Counted from the stretch's first letter, positions 38,201 through 53,200 are shown. The stretch: DNA of 64,000 bases from Haemaphysalis longicornis (GCA_013339765.2 CM023448.1:325728941-325792940); one strand, 5' to 3'. Numbers and translations: made by a program. The notes: generated from the sequence alone by a model not told the origin.

Positions 38201-41200
38201 TGGACTGAGGCTGCCCCCTTGTCCAATGTTTTGTTTCCTGTTTGCTCACCTTCCAAGCTTCATCATTCTCTGGGTTATATGTATAGTACTGGGTTATAAC
38301 GAAGGTTGCATTTCGCAACATAGGTGTCCCAACCTTTACAGCTTTCTTTTAGATGCACCGCATCTCATGCTCGCCCCTCTGTCCTTCCTGCGTCTGTACG
38401 GCGTTGTCCGCACAGCTGCGCCTCTCCTCCTCTCCTCTCCCCGATAGAGAACACTCTCTCCCAAACAGCTGCGGGTTGGCGCAGCGCGCTCTCACTCATT
38501 GCTAGGCGCCGGTGGGCGATACTCTCTCCCTCCGCGCTCTCCTTTCCTTTGGGCGCTGTGAATATAAAGCGGCATGCCGCGCTCCGACGGTCTCGGTCGA
38601 CGGTCGTCCACGTTACGCTTGCACTCTCTCGCAGTACTCGACGATTGCTTGATGCAATCGTCGAGCCCCTAACTGTGCACTTTACGGACCACAAGGCACT
38701 CATTTTCATCTGCAATAAAGACCGTACCTGAGCATACGTGTACAGCATGTGCATTGCATGGTGAAAATGGAAAATTACGCCCGCGTGAGAATCCCTGCTA
38801 TAAGCGTAATCAATACGATGGAAAACGCCAATGGAACCCCCCATGAGATGCATTGCATCACACCAGGGTTCCTGCGAGGGGAGGTGGGCGTAATTTTTTT
38901 TTTTTTTTTGTGCCACAGGTTGCCGGGGCCTTTGTGTGAAGCAATTCCCTCCATTTGTAACCATGGGTTTTCCCGAAAGAAGAGCAAGAAGGAAAAAAGT
39001 TAATGCTATATGTTATTCTTTACTGTCTTCTCCGCAGCCCATCTTTGCTTTGCACTGTAGGAAACACAGCTCCATAAAGATAAAAGACAAAACCACAACA
39101 AGTGTCAAGACAAAAAACTTGAAAGCATCAAGTGATGATTACAATACAGTACACGCCCATTAAAACGAACTCGAGTATGATGAATTTCATGGTTATAAAA
39201 CGAACAACACTTTTGCTCTCTTGTAATGTGCACAATGCAAAAGACGTCCGTTTAAGGTGAATTTCAGATAATACGAAGAAATTTTTGCGGTCCCTTCAAG
39301 TTTGTCCGGGGTTTACTATAGTTCAACGTCGTTGTAAAGCCAATCTCATCAGAGCTGTAGGATGCTTGAAGCATTTTTCTGGATGTTGCTCCACCAAAGT
39401 TTGTACAGTGTACATATAATCTGTACAGTTTACATGGCCTTATAAATATTGTCTAAAGTTAGGAGCCAAGCTACATATAATAATTGCCAGCGAATATGAC
39501 TAACAATAGTAGCAAATCATGCACAAGCACACCAGGTGCTACCAAAGCATGTGCAACAGCTCTGGAATGACAAAAAGTGATGGCAGAAAGGATACAATCT
39601 GGTCTGATGCGTGAAAAACCACCAGATTGGTAAGGTTGGTGCCTTCACGAAGCAGCTGCTGCAGGCGTGCACAATGAGGACCAGAATCCGACAAGTGCCG
39701 CCTGGGAAGGGAAGCGTGCGCTCCATTGCGCAGCCGCACAGTGAAACCGTCTTCAACTCTTGCTTCAATGATGCCCGAGACAAGCTGCAAAAAATGTGCC
39801 AAAACTTTGCAATGAACCAAAATTGAAAAGAAAAACTACACAACATTTTCAAGTATCCCAGTTACAGAAATTACAGAAACCACTCGAATTAATAAGCAAA
39901 CTTGTCAACAATTCCCATCAGCCTTCAGTAGGCTATTGTATTGTTATATTGAAACAGAAATTCCAAACATTCACTGCCATGTACTGCACATCACATAAAG
40001 GCTCCAACCTCTGGATAAAATTTTTATAAGCCCTAGTCACCCAAGAACTTGTGTTTCATGCACCAAAGAAGCTAAATCCATAGAATACATGATCAGGAGT
40101 AAAAGTACAGCCACTCAATTCTGTTTAGCAAATACGTGCTCTACTACCAGCCAATACAGTAAAACCTCGTTATAAGAGACACTGTGACAAGACACTTGGT
40201 TATAAAAGACATTTGAATGCGGTTTGGTTGGTTTTCCTGTGATTGCAACCTTAGCACCATTGCATAGAAGATACATGGTTACAAGAGACCCTTGTTACTA
40301 AGGCCACCTTTTTTTGGTCCCTAGAGTGAATTCTTCACTACAGTCGAGCCTCTTAATAACAAAGTAGTATCGGAACAGCAATTAGTTCGTTATATCCGAT
40401 ATTCGATTGATTGTGGGGGTTTAACGTGCCGACGCAACGCAGGCGATGATGCGCGCCGTAGTGGAGGGCTCCGGATTAATTTTGACCACCTGGTGATCTT
40501 TAACGTGCTCCGAAATCTCGTACACACAGGGCTTTTCACTTTTCACCTCCATCAGAAAAGTGGCCGCCGCGCCCGGGAATCGAACCCGCGACCTCGTGCT
40601 CAGCAGCACAGCACCTTAACCACTGAACCGCCGCGGCGGGTATATATATCCGATATTCGTTGTAATAGTAGAGGTAAAAATTGGCCTTAACAAGTCAACA
40701 ATCTGGCTCGCGCAAAAATACTTGATACAAAAATGCATTTTTAGGCTTCGAATCCAATGTAAACAAGGTAACCCTTTCCTTTCTCCTTATTGCATTTCAA
40801 GCTCAATGAACCGGAACATGAGTACGTGAAATTACAACAGAACAAAGTTTACTTGACAAAGCAGGCATGCAGCTTTATTTATTTGATGAAGTATGTGATC
40901 TTCATCGCGTGGCTACTCACAGCACTGAGCAGGATGAATTTTTTTTCACAACGTCCACGAACAAAAGGGCCTTTATACTTCTGCAGCTTCAGATGCCGGA
41001 GGGTTTTCCAAGTAGCTTCTCAGCCCCCTGGTCAAATATTTCTTCATTATATCCGATATCGTGCGCGGCTCTCACGGTTTCAGTTTCATTATAAAAGAAT
41101 AAGTGCCTTTGAAATAAAGTGTGACCAACTATAGCCAATAATTTGCAATATCAGTGTTCGCTATGAGGTTCAACTGTATTTAGAAGAGACATGATAGAAG

Positions 41201-44200
41201 AAGGGCCTTATATGAAAGACCTTGTGGAATACTGCCCTGAAGATGAAGCTTGGGCCTGCATCCAAGAGACCGCAAAAGGTTCCAGAACCTTTTGAGGAGT
41301 TTTGCATCTGCACATGTGGACCTCATGTGCTCTGAGGAGCTTACAGATCATGTGATCCTCATTTAAGTAATTGGTTCCCTAAAAGAATACCAGAGGACGA
41401 TGACGAGGATCTTGCAGGACAGAAAGCAGTTGAGGCTGATAAATGTCTTATACCCCTGTCACACGGCAAATCTAATGTCATTCAAACTGAATGACATTAG
41501 CTGTAAATGAAATTCGGCTCGGCCGTGCGGGTCTACACGGCGGAACAAATGTCATTGATTGTGATAGCGGTGACGATTAGCGAGCTCGCAAAACCGCAAA
41601 ATTACATTTCAAGCGCATATACAATGTTTTCACACGTAATATTAAAAAAAAAAAAAAGTAACAAAGGAATATTTTTTAAAATAAAAACAAGAAAACCACC
41701 GATTTAGGTGACATCAGTAGACATCACAAGCTGAGACAAGTCTGCAAAAAATCCGGATTAGGGTAGCGCGCGCACTGGGGACGAGATTTTCTTTTTTGTT
41801 AGTACTTGCTGGTCTATCTTTATTAGAACAACAATACAAAAAGAAAATATAAGTTTACTGACAGTTTTTAGAAACAGTATTTTTTGGTTTGTTACTGAAT
41901 TTTCCTGTCTAGGGACGCGCTACTGCTGTCGAGGCTACTCATTCGGCCGCCAACTGAGGTGTAACTGAGGTCCGGGACCTCAGTTAGCCGGTAAATGACA
42001 TTCGCCTTGAATGTCATTTGGTAATCTCGTGTAGCGCCGAATTAATGACATTTAGAGCGAATGACATTTGCTGTAAATGTCATTAGATCTGCCGTGTGAC
42101 AGGGGTATAAGAGGACTTTAATGATATTGTGAGAACAGGATGGCTTGCAAAGTGAAGTGGCTTATCTACAAAAGTTGGGAAGGAAGCTAATACAGTCTGC
42201 AGTCCTTAAAACTACTATGAATGACTTCTCTAAGCCACAGTGAGCACTTTCTGGTTGACCTGTCTAATGCTGGTGTATAACAAAGTGGTTATTTCCGATT
42301 CCACAGTGTTTTTAGAATTTTTGGCTATACGAGACCTTAGTTGCAAGAGACATGTTTCTCGAATCCCTCCAGTGTCTCTAGTAATGAGGTTTTACTGTAA
42401 CAGAAAGAGCAGCCATGCCTGTAAACTGTTCCTACCAATAGTTGGTAATGCTCACAGCTGCATGCAAGAGAGCAGCATGCAGCTGTCCATCCAGTGGGTA
42501 TTCACTAGCGTAGTAAATCAGGGAGTATTCGGATGATGCCCATTCAAGCAAAATTAATGGCTTACCTTCCCCACCTCCACACCCTCTCGTTTCAATGAAG
42601 TGGCAGCGGCCTAGAAAAAATAAAATTCACACTAGATATCCCTCTGATAAGTGATGGCACTGCAGTGAGTTCTGAAACAACACAGTTACCTGAATCAAGG
42701 CCTCAGCCTCCTCTTCACCCTTTGGCGTCAGCTGAAAAATGTTTTTTTTAATTTTTGTCAGCATTTGAGCACCCAAACATTAGTGCTCACATGCAGAGGC
42801 ACAGGCTAGCAATTTAAAAAAAAAAAAAAAAACTTTCTGGAAGAAAGATTGTCAAAATGCGAAGCTTTCTCCGATACAAATGCAAAGTCTAGAATCCAAT
42901 CAGCCAAAATCCAAATCTACAACAAAAGGACGCTAACCGAATGCGATGTTATGATTTTGTATCCAATAGTTTGTGACTCAGTCATCTGAATATGATGATT
43001 TGGTTAGCTCGATAATGTCGTTGATTTGGCCTTCCCGTTGGTTAAGCGTGTGGCGTGATCAACATGCCACGTCAGCACCTGTTAGAAAATGCTTTCATCA
43101 TCATCGCTCAACCGTATGACGCTAAACTGCATTCATCTAGCACAATGAACCTCGTTATGCATGTAAAGACATCCCATTGTTTATGAGGTATGTGATTGAT
43201 GTTCCCCTTCTGGAAACCCAATGTGTAAAGTTGAATGCGTTTTTTCTGCCACTGCCAGAAGTGAGATATAGAGAGCTTCGCTTTAAAACAAAAAAATAAC
43301 CCTGGAATGACAACACACGGATTTCTTATTCAAATGCAGGCCCCAATACAAATTTATACCTTGCAGCGGGTTTTCCCCTACATCACATTCAAAGAACAGC
43401 TGCCAAGAATTCCCAACCAAGACACTGCTCGTCCGCCACAGCTCACAAGTGAAATAACTAGCAAAACAATCACGATATACAGTGTCAGGCATATGTCGCT
43501 AACACTGGAATGGCTTTTTACAAAAAAATATGGCAACATAGGACATTTATTTTTATTTTACGCGTGTGCGCATGCTTTCCCAATTGCAAGCTGCGTGCTT
43601 CAGGCTCAGTGACCCCTTCTCAACCCCAGAAAATATTTTTATAAAAAAACAATTTATGCACTTTTCTTTTTCACAAATCTGATTATACCAGTAAAATGTA
43701 CACCCCCATTCAGGTAGTAACATTAGAAAATACAAGAGGCAAGGAAGCCTTTCATTTTGGTGCAAGAATTGAAACCCAAATAACTAGCCATCAGCAGTGC
43801 AGGTCAAGTGAAGCTCGTCACTGGCCACTAAGCAGTTGAATTTGACTACCACACAGTGACCCCACCTCCTGTGGCAATGTTCAGCGTTCAGTGTCCACAT
43901 AAAACGCTGCCTGAGAAAACTTGGCCTGCTACGACTAGCAAACTATGAACTTTGGGTAAATCCACTTGGAACTCCACCTCACAGAAAGCAAATGCTTGAC
44001 ACTCTGCTGATCATCAGAGAAGCAGGCTTTGAGGATTGCTTCTGGTTGGCTTCCTTTGCCATTCTATTCTCCCCATCTCCTTCCAAACTCTTGGTCGAGG
44101 CCTCAGGCCATGTAAAAAGGGCTTCTCTCTATTTTTCTTTTTTTTCTTTTTTAGTAGAAGCGTGTCCATTGCATTCCACTCGATATTTTGGAGGCTGATA

Positions 44201-47200
44201 GAATGAATTTCCAAATTTGTGTGTGGGTTCAATGTATTTATAATGTCCTTCGTTGGATGCTCCATTGATTGCTACATCATTCTTCTTATTTGCCCACAGC
44301 TTATGTGATACTTAATTCCCAAACAGTCTGTGCCCTTAAATGTCACAATACATGGCCCCCACTAACCCAGGTAGTCCTGTCATCTCTGTGCAGGGCAGCC
44401 TGACATTGCTGCTTTTGTTAGTGCTTACTAACAACAAGACACTGCTGCCAGCTCCACTGCCTCCACACACACACGTGACACACACACCTCCACACAACAT
44501 CGTCATAATGGTACCTTTAGTGACAGCGTCAATCGCTCTTCCGAAGGCTGGCAGTCGACCACACGACAAGTGACTACCTTGCCTGCCGTGTAACCTGCCT
44601 CTACACCACGGCCAGAAGGGGGAAGTTCACGTGGAGGCACCCAGCCCTGCATAGCGAAAGGCGGGTTAAGTCACATTCAAGAAACAAAACAGTTAAAATT
44701 AAAAGGATGCAATATTTTCACACATATACAATGAATAAGCTTCTCATGCCGAGTAATTTTTATGCTTTTGAAAATAAAAACTGTCATATGTGTCCACATG
44801 CAATTTTCGATGAGTAGTAGTCCGAAAGCACATTTTATTATTTTTGCATTTGTACCACAACATTCACCCTTCAAACAAATGCCCTTCCTGCACAACTGAG
44901 TACGCCTCCCTTTACCCCGTTATGTGGGCCTGCCCCAACGTCCAGAACATTCCTCGAATACCCCACCCAAACTCTTGGGCAGTGGAAAGCTGCGCTGCTC
45001 AGTTCAGCACACCCAGAAGATCAGCGACAGCTGGTACTACAACGGGCCCGAGTGCGGCCAGGGCTACTGGGGCCCTGGAATAGGGGCACCTCCCCTCCCC
45101 AAGAAAACAACACCCTTTCCTAACTAGTGTGAAATAAGTTATTCCTTGCTCTCCTCCTCCATTTGTATCCTAAGTTAGTAAGGCTTTCACAAAGGCCAGT
45201 GCATGTGCATTTTACCTCAGTTAACTCATATTTAGCACCCAAGCCCCACATGTAGGAGAGCGGCAAGGCTTGATATCACAAAAGAAAAAAAAAAAAAAAG
45301 AAAGAAAGAAAGGCTGGCTTTGACTTGCTTTGTGTACGGATTGAACCCCATGTATGCGTCATTTTGAGGGAAAGGAGGGGGTGAAAGTCAGCCTAACCTT
45401 TACCATTTATTTCAGTCAAAATTTTTGAATACTGAAACTATGATTAAGTAAATGTAAAATACTGTATTTTTCGAATGAATATTTGAAACAAAACCAAAAA
45501 ATAAGTATTCGCACATCTCCTTTAATAGTTTTTGACCAGAGTGGGCTGGGCGTTGAAGTGTGCAGTGTACGCATAAAGTAAGTGCTGATGATTTTTGCCA
45601 TACCAGTTTACCAGGGCTTTCTTATAAGCGAAACTGCTTTAACTCTTCAGTTACCGCAGGAAATTGACCAATTTTGAGGGGTCTAACAAAACATTTTTTC
45701 TGTGCTATACATATTGGTTAGGCACACATTGCGGTGACATAAAATGCAGATGATTCCACGCGCTTTTCATCGACACCAGTTTTAATAATGTTTTCATAAA
45801 TAATGATTGTGAAAAAAATTATCAAATTCGAAATTTTTGTCCCGGCGTCAAAGAAAATAACAAATAGGAAGTTGTGTATAATAAACCACCAGTAGTGGAA
45901 ATAATTTAGAATATACATTTTGTAGTTAAGCATTTCAAAAACACGTCCTAGAAAATTGAGTTGTGGGGTACAACTTGTCAGATATCAAAGATAATGTTAG
46001 CATGCGTGGTGCTCGTGCCTTACGGTGAAGCCCAACCTCTATTTAAAATTTTCCTATTTTGGATGGTTCTCTGGAAGAACTCTAGTGGTTTGACATCCTT
46101 AAAGGCTCCAATCAGCCTCCACGTCATGTAAAATACCTTGTCAATGATTATGACCAGCACAATATTGAAGGCAAGGAAGCAATGCAAAAAAAATCCGCTT
46201 GGTGTTGAAAATCACTCTGTGGTGGATGCATGTTGACGTTCTGATCATCACCCATCAGTCAGAACTTTAATTTGCGGTTTATTATCATGTTCTGACTCAC
46301 TATGGTAGCCCTGCTTGCATGTATAAGGTACGATGCGGCAGAGGCATGCCCAGCAAGCTTTCACCAAGCCACCGTCATGCTATGAAGCGAGTTTAGCAAT
46401 ACGAGCCTACCACATTGCAGCGCCACCTAACAATTTTGAAAAGAAACAATTACAAGGCTGTTGGAGACTTTGTCAGAATAAAAAGCTCTACTAAGAAGCG
46501 ACACTAGACTTCTGGAAATGCCCTCGGACACAAACGAAACTGGCCAGTGAGCAGCTGGCGGTGTTCAAGGCCGAATGTGGAAGCACGAGCGGCATGCTTG
46601 TTTTGAGGAGCAGTAGCGGGCAATGGAGGCACCATGGCAAATTAGCTTGTAGTTGGGTAACTGCGTAGTAGCACCAAATATGAATTTCGCAACGCAAAAA
46701 TGAAACCGAAACTGCTGAAAACTGGCTGAAAATGCCAGGCACACTTGCTAGACATGCGGGGGACCATCAGAATAAAGCAACCCTTTCTCCGAGTCAAAGA
46801 TCACTAAGTGAATAGCTGGTGTCATTTTCAAGTAATTATCCCCTCTCAACGCTGTCGGATTAAAAAGCTGACAGCATTATTTGGTACTTGACTTGCCAGG
46901 AGCCTTTTGATAAAAAAAATTATAAGGTAATGCAGCCTAACCACGAGCAGCATGCTTTTTTGTCAAGTGCAGCAGCCACGCCCCCTTCTTCAAAAACTCA
47001 CCTCTGCTCGCAAGAAACGCCGTCAAAAACCTCAATATCGCCAGAACGGGAAAATTTAAACTGATACTGAAAGTGCAGTGCCTAGACTAACCACTGGCCA
47101 CATTTGGTGTACGAGAAACAACTACAACATGTCGAAATAGGCACTATAAATCATCAATTACTGTTGATCGATTTGAATAGGCGTGGTAATGAAAGAGTTA

Positions 47201-50200
47201 AAAGGGGTCCACAGCACCCGCCCCTGCAACTGCCACTGCCCCTATTCTAATATGTAGTGCTGCTCATCAATGACCGGTGTAAAACAAAAAAAAAAGGGGG
47301 GTGGGGGATGAGGGTATGGCACACTGAAGCTATACGTGTGCCGCAGTAAAGAGGTGCAGGGGTGCAGGATAACTTAGGTAGCCTGGGGGTATTTCGCGCA
47401 TGCCAAAATCTTGTGCACACAGGTTTTTTTTATGGATGTATTTTTTTTTGCATACATTCCATTCAAATGTTTGCAGATGTGAGGGAAGCCGTAAGCATTT
47501 GTGCAAGAATGCTCAGTTATGCAGCTCCTGCTATTTATATGGCATTCCCTACCGATTCCCGAGCCACCGTGCCTCTATGATGGGCACGCTGGTCTTAGAA
47601 AGTTTTTTTTTTTTTTTGCTTTCCAATGAATTTTGATAAAACTGCGCGGGCTTGTTCGTTTTTTTTTATTTTAGCCGATTTCAAACATCCAATTCATTTT
47701 GATGTGAGGAAACTAGTTTCACAGTTAATTAGAAATCTTCGACTGTTCGCGAGAGCAATAGGGAAAAAGCTATTCAACGAAAAATTACCAGCAAGGCATG
47801 AAAAGATACTAGAAGTTGTGGAGAATGAAATATGGGAAGCAGTTTTTTTTGTTTTGTTTTGCAATCACATACAAGTTTACATCCATTCTAACCTCTAGGT
47901 TTGAAGTACTCCTGCTAACCAATTAAAAATAAAGCTAATTAAATAACTACTTAAACACAAAATGCGAAATTGCTTCCCACATTGCATGGTTTAAACATTC
48001 AGCTTTGCAGTGAGAAAGAAACAATCTTCATAGCTGCACTACATGCTGGGATGTACCTCTCAAGAATTTCCTATCACTACAATACCACTTGTGGCGAAGG
48101 AGTGGGGAATTATTAAAAAATAGTTACTTTTTTTATTGAAATCGAGCCTCTATAGCTTTTATCAGTAACTGGTACTGTTCCAAGTATGGAAGTTTCGGAG
48201 GAAAAACTCTGCAAATTAAGAGAAAAGCGTGTGGAGAGGGCGGCATCGCGAAAGCAGGCGAAAGCCCGCAAATCGCCGGAAAGGAGGCGCCGTTCCCCTC
48301 GCTCAGCAGCCATGGCACGTCATGGGTCACGGGGAAACCCAGCCGTCCAATGAGACGGCAGGGCGGTGAACATGACGTCATTCGGGAGGTGAGAAGACAC
48401 GCGCGGAGAGCGCACGGGGACTCGGGAGGCGATGACCACCGGAACAGGAGCCGGGAGAAACCAGCTCGTCTCAACTAGCATCGAAGAACATCGTCACCGG
48501 TAGCGCCTGAGTCAACCGACTCGGCCGCTCAAGCAACGCGGGACCCGTCGACGAAGCCGAAGACGGGAGCGCGAGGGTGGTTTGAAGAATAAACCACCCC
48601 AGAGGATTACCGCCCGTTGTCCTTGCCTCTTGCCTGCCTCACCACGCCGGCGCTGTCCACACGGCAGCCGCGTGCGGAGGATCGTCTGAGTCATTCCCAC
48701 GCCACAAGCGATACCTAAAAAAGTGCTTTTTTGGGCAATTTTTCGGTCCCAAAGACCCATGTGCCCCCTCAAGTGGCCCTACAGGCTCAGAAAAATTAGA
48801 TGTGACAGACTGAATGATTAATTAATTGTGAGGTTTAACATGCCGACGCAACGCTGACGATGAGGCACGCTGTAGTGGAGGGCTCCGGAATAATTTTGAC
48901 CAGCTGGGGATCTTTAACGTGTGCCGAAATCAGATGTGGCAGACTGAGCTTACAGGTAAAAATGCAATACGCCCCCTGAGGTATGGCAGGACAACTTTTC
49001 CACTGTCTTGCATCTATCTGTAAAGCATGCCACACACTGCCTATAACTGAAATTCTGCTGAATGTGGTTGTCAGCAGCAAGTTTCCCTGACATTGCACTT
49101 TGAGCTCATATCTGTTTAGTTATTCATTTTAGTTATTCATCATTGTACCCAGAATGCCTTTTCCATGGAATAATAGTGGGATAGGAGAAGGGAGGGAGTA
49201 GACAAACATATGTAAGAGCACACAAACAAAAAATGCTTCAATTCAGTTATGACAAGCCAAACCAGGCATACCTAAAGAAAACATATTACAAAGAGCATGC
49301 AAATGCATCACTAAGCATTATTCAGACAATATGATTCAGTAACCTATTCCATATGCTAATGATTTCAGGAAAAAAAAAAAAATCGTGTTTTCTCGTGTGC
49401 TTTCTGACTGCAGCGTTATTCTTCGGTTTTTGTAAGTGCTTTTCTGCGCATGTGCTTGTTTGTTTACTTTATTTTTCCAAAAACATTTTGCGTTCGCTAC
49501 ATATTTTACTGTATCGAAGCTTTTTCTACTATTTTTCTAGTACTGCTGTTAAATGTGTGAAATGCTCACAGTCCCTATATGGCACCCCCCCCCCCCCCCC
49601 CTCGCAATGTACCGTGGTTACTTGCAAAGAACGCAATCCGCCTCTTTCATTGCGGTGTGCTGCCACCTAGCGTGCCTAGCGGAAGTTGAAGCTGTAGGGT
49701 TTGCCGGCGTTTCCTCCGGCTGCGTTCTCGTTGTATGCACGGCAATCCCACATTACGGCGAGGAGCAGCCGAAGTTTTTCTTCTGTGTTGATGTTATAAA
49801 CGCCTTAAGATGACAGCCCCTTGTCATCACATAATACCAGGCGGCTTCTTATCACTGAATGAGGGCTGGCAGAGAAATCTCCGGTCAGATCCGTTGTGCC
49901 GTCCGAGTAGCAGAGCGAGCAGTACTTGGAGTCGTCTGGCATGAAGTGCGATCGCCAGCTCAACAAAGGCCGGCAGTTCGCAAAATGCCTTTAGCGCTGG
50001 ACCATGTACGATTGGTACACGCGATTCGCATGCGACTGATCGTTACGACTGTCGCATTTGAGACGGCCGATGCGCGCATGAGATGCGTCGTCGGCGTCGT
50101 TCCGCCCACTGTTTTTGCTCCATGGTCAACTACGATGATCGCTGAGCTGAATTTGTAGATTCTGCGCGTTTTTTTCGCAAAGAATGGATAAAGCAAGCAA

Positions 50201-53200
50201 TCGTGAAGCGTTTTCTGCCTTCGGAAACGTCCGCGCACACGCCGACCGCGCCTGGCAGCTCGGCACACTCAGCGGCTCGAACCGGCGCAGACCACGGTAG
50301 CAACCGCGCTTGTGCTGCTCTTCTGAATCAATCTGATCGCTAAAAAGTTCCACATGCGAGAAAGTAGGTGTTAGTGTGGTGAAAAATTTGTGCTAGGGAT
50401 TGTTGTCAGGGCTTATTTTAAAAGCGGGCGATCAGATATATCTGCCCGCGATGCAAGCCTACGCTGACTGGTCGCCGCGGCGTGCGGTGCGCGCCGAGCG
50501 GCCGAAGAGATGGCGATACCTGCGCGGAAGCATCGAAACAGGCTACGCAGATGTCTTGGTCACCGATCGCTCAAACGGCAGTTTATAACTTAGAGTTCCA
50601 CATGCGAGAAAGGGGATGATAGTGTAGTGAAAAGTTGTGTTGCGGGTTGTCATTCGCAGTTGCACAGATAGCAGCGATCAAATATCCGCCAGGATGCTAA
50701 GGCTAAAGTTCCCATCACCCGAGCCGACACGAGCGACTCAAGCCACCGTAGCCGATCGCGTGCGGCCGACGGGAAAGCGATAGAAGCCGACACCGTTCCC
50801 CTTTTCGGCACTCCGAGGTCAGCGGAACGCAGCACAAGTTGTGGGCATTGTTTCCGCGCACAACGAGCACACACAAAAAATCAAACGATGTAAATACAAC
50901 CACGACCCCTTCCCGCTTGTGCGGGAGCTGTGGGGAATGTCGTCTGCTGCCCCTACTGGACTGCTTAGGGACTTGGCCGCTAGGGGATTGCGCATGCGCA
51001 GTGGGGTTGTGAAAGAGGCGGATTCACTTTCTGTGTTACCTTGCATAAAAAATGTGGCACAAATAGATAAGGTACTGTTCATTATTTTAAGGTTCATTAA
51101 GGTACTGTTCATGATCAACAAGTCCTTCAAGGACAACGTGCGGCGGCTGTTCGTGAAGTGGGCGGCTGAGGGGAGCCACGACCTGACCCCAGCTGGGAAA
51201 ATAAGGAGGCCATCCATCGACGTGCTCTGCCGATAGATAGTGGAGGCATGGAGCGCGATTCCCTCAGACTCTGAGCTCATCGTCCGCAGCTTCAAAAAGA
51301 CAGGAATATCCGACAGCCTTCACGGCATGGAAGATAATGTGCTGTGGCCGTGCGATGAGCAGGAAGCCGCAAGCGACTTCAGTGAAGAAGACAGCTCCGA
51401 TGGCAAATAGGGAAATGAACCGACACGCCAGTAGGGGTGGAGGGCACTAGCATGTTGTGAATAAAAAAGTAATTGGGTTACATAATTTTGTACATATTTT
51501 TACTGAAAAGGTAAGATTTTGATATCGCTTCTCTTAACATTTTTATTATATGAAATTTCAACTTTTAAAGCCTGTTGAAACTTTTTCCCGCATAATGAAC
51601 TCTTCCCCCAAATTTACGCCAAATTTTCTGGAAAAAAAAAAAAAAGTGGGTTCATTACACGAGTAAATACAGTAATACCATCCATTGAGGGTATTCAGGG
51701 GTACTAAAAAATAAAATAAATGTTTAACCACGTTTGCTCGACAATGTAGGTCTTTTATTTCACAGGAATGATCAGATGCATCAAGGTTGGAGTTTTAGAT
51801 GCGACGCTGAGAGCATCTCTTGTCGGCGGCCCTGTCCTTCCTGCGTGCGTTCCGTCGGCGGCGGCGGCGGCGTCCGCACTCTCCCGCCTCTCACACCCCT
51901 CTCCTCTCCGAGAGCGAACACTCTCTCGCGGGGGCATTGGATTGGATTCCGATTGGATTGGCTTGGATTAAGTGGATTGTGTTGGATTGTGTTGCGTCAT
52001 AGCCGCGGCAGCCGCACTGGCGCCGGCGCGTGCCCAGGTGAGAGCGAACACTCTCTCTCAACATCTGCGGTGTGCGGCCCAGCGCGTTCTCACTCCGCCG
52101 GTGGGCGGCGCTGCGCGTGGTGCTGCGCATGTGCAGTACTCTCTCTCTCCGCGGTCTCCTCTCCTTCAGGCGCGCTGCGCATATAACCGGTGTGCCACGC
52201 TCCGGCGGCCTTTTCGGTCGACCGGTTGCTTTCCGCTTGCGCTTGAACCCCCCTCAGCGTCGCATCACACCAGGGTTCCCGCGAGGGGAGGTGCGCGTAA
52301 TTTTTCAATACCATCTTCTGTCAATCTTAGTTCTCACATGAAATATACTATGAAAAAATCTTAGTCTGAGCACATATCTGAGCCCAATGCCCTCGTGGCG
52401 ATGTAGGTATCTTGTAAATAATAAATAATATGTATGTACCCACGATGATGAAGTGAACCCTAACCTAGAATACGTTTACTACCGACATACTGAAGTCCTT
52501 TAATAGTTCACAACAAAGCTTTGCAACCTTTTCAGCTTTTCAATATCAATGTTTACACATAGGTTCCATACATTACACACAAACTCAAGTATGAGATGAA
52601 ACATTGATTTTGCACAGAAACCTTTTAGTCTTCACAAGAAGTGTTTTGCATTGCGACGTCGGAAGCCCAGAACACAATACGCTTTTGCACATGCATAATT
52701 TACATGATGACAATATGACAGGTCAGATTTCAGGTACACACCAAGATATCTGTATCGTACTTACTTGCGTAATGAAGCCACTTTTTTTTTTTTTTTTCGG
52801 AAAATTTGGCACGAATTTGGGGGGAGGTTTCATTATGTGGGAAAAAGTTGCAACAGATTCTAAATGTTGAAATTTCAGACAATAAAGATGCCAAGAGAAG
52901 CGATGCCAAAACTTTGCCTTTCCATTAAAAATTAAAATTCATTAGTAATTATGTAACCAATTTTTTTTTTTTATTCACAACATGCTTGGTGGCCCCTACT
53001 CACCATCGGCACCCTACTTGCCATCAGAACTGCCCTCCTCACTGAAGTCACTTGCGGCTTCACATTTGTTGTTGGCCCCCAGTGCATCGTCTTCCGTGCC
53101 GTCAAGGCACTCCAAAACGTTTTTTTTCCACACCGGGAAACTTCCCTTCTTTGGGTTTATCAGGGTTCGTACGGGCTTCAAAAGCAAAAATTCAAGGGTT

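Larger units (their letters stand above)
40157..42397. mobile_element. pogo/mariner-type element with two nested insertions
   Basis: The ends are inverted: CAGTAAAACCTCGTTATAAG on the left and TGAGGTTTTACTG on the right, flanked by TA. The same ends bound the short copy at 63522-63697. The interior holds scraps suggestive of a transposase C-terminus (41160-41440) but no open frame. A Ruka SINE (40406-40644) and a MITE (41449-42109) are inserted in it. Confidence 0.7.

Noticed and set aside
38677..38704. TDHKAL motif suggesting a gypsy polymerase
   Set aside because: Only about eight residues match, with no reverse transcriptase or integrase around it; too short to support a retroelement call.
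38365..38964. 199-codon minus-strand frame
   Set aside because: It lies across the promoter-like repeat, has no conserved domain, and the related copy at 51825-52312 does not keep the frame.
47626..47898. Plus-strand 90-codon frame as a small gene
   Set aside because: No start context, domain, or neighbouring splice signals; flanked by poly-T tracts in an intron.
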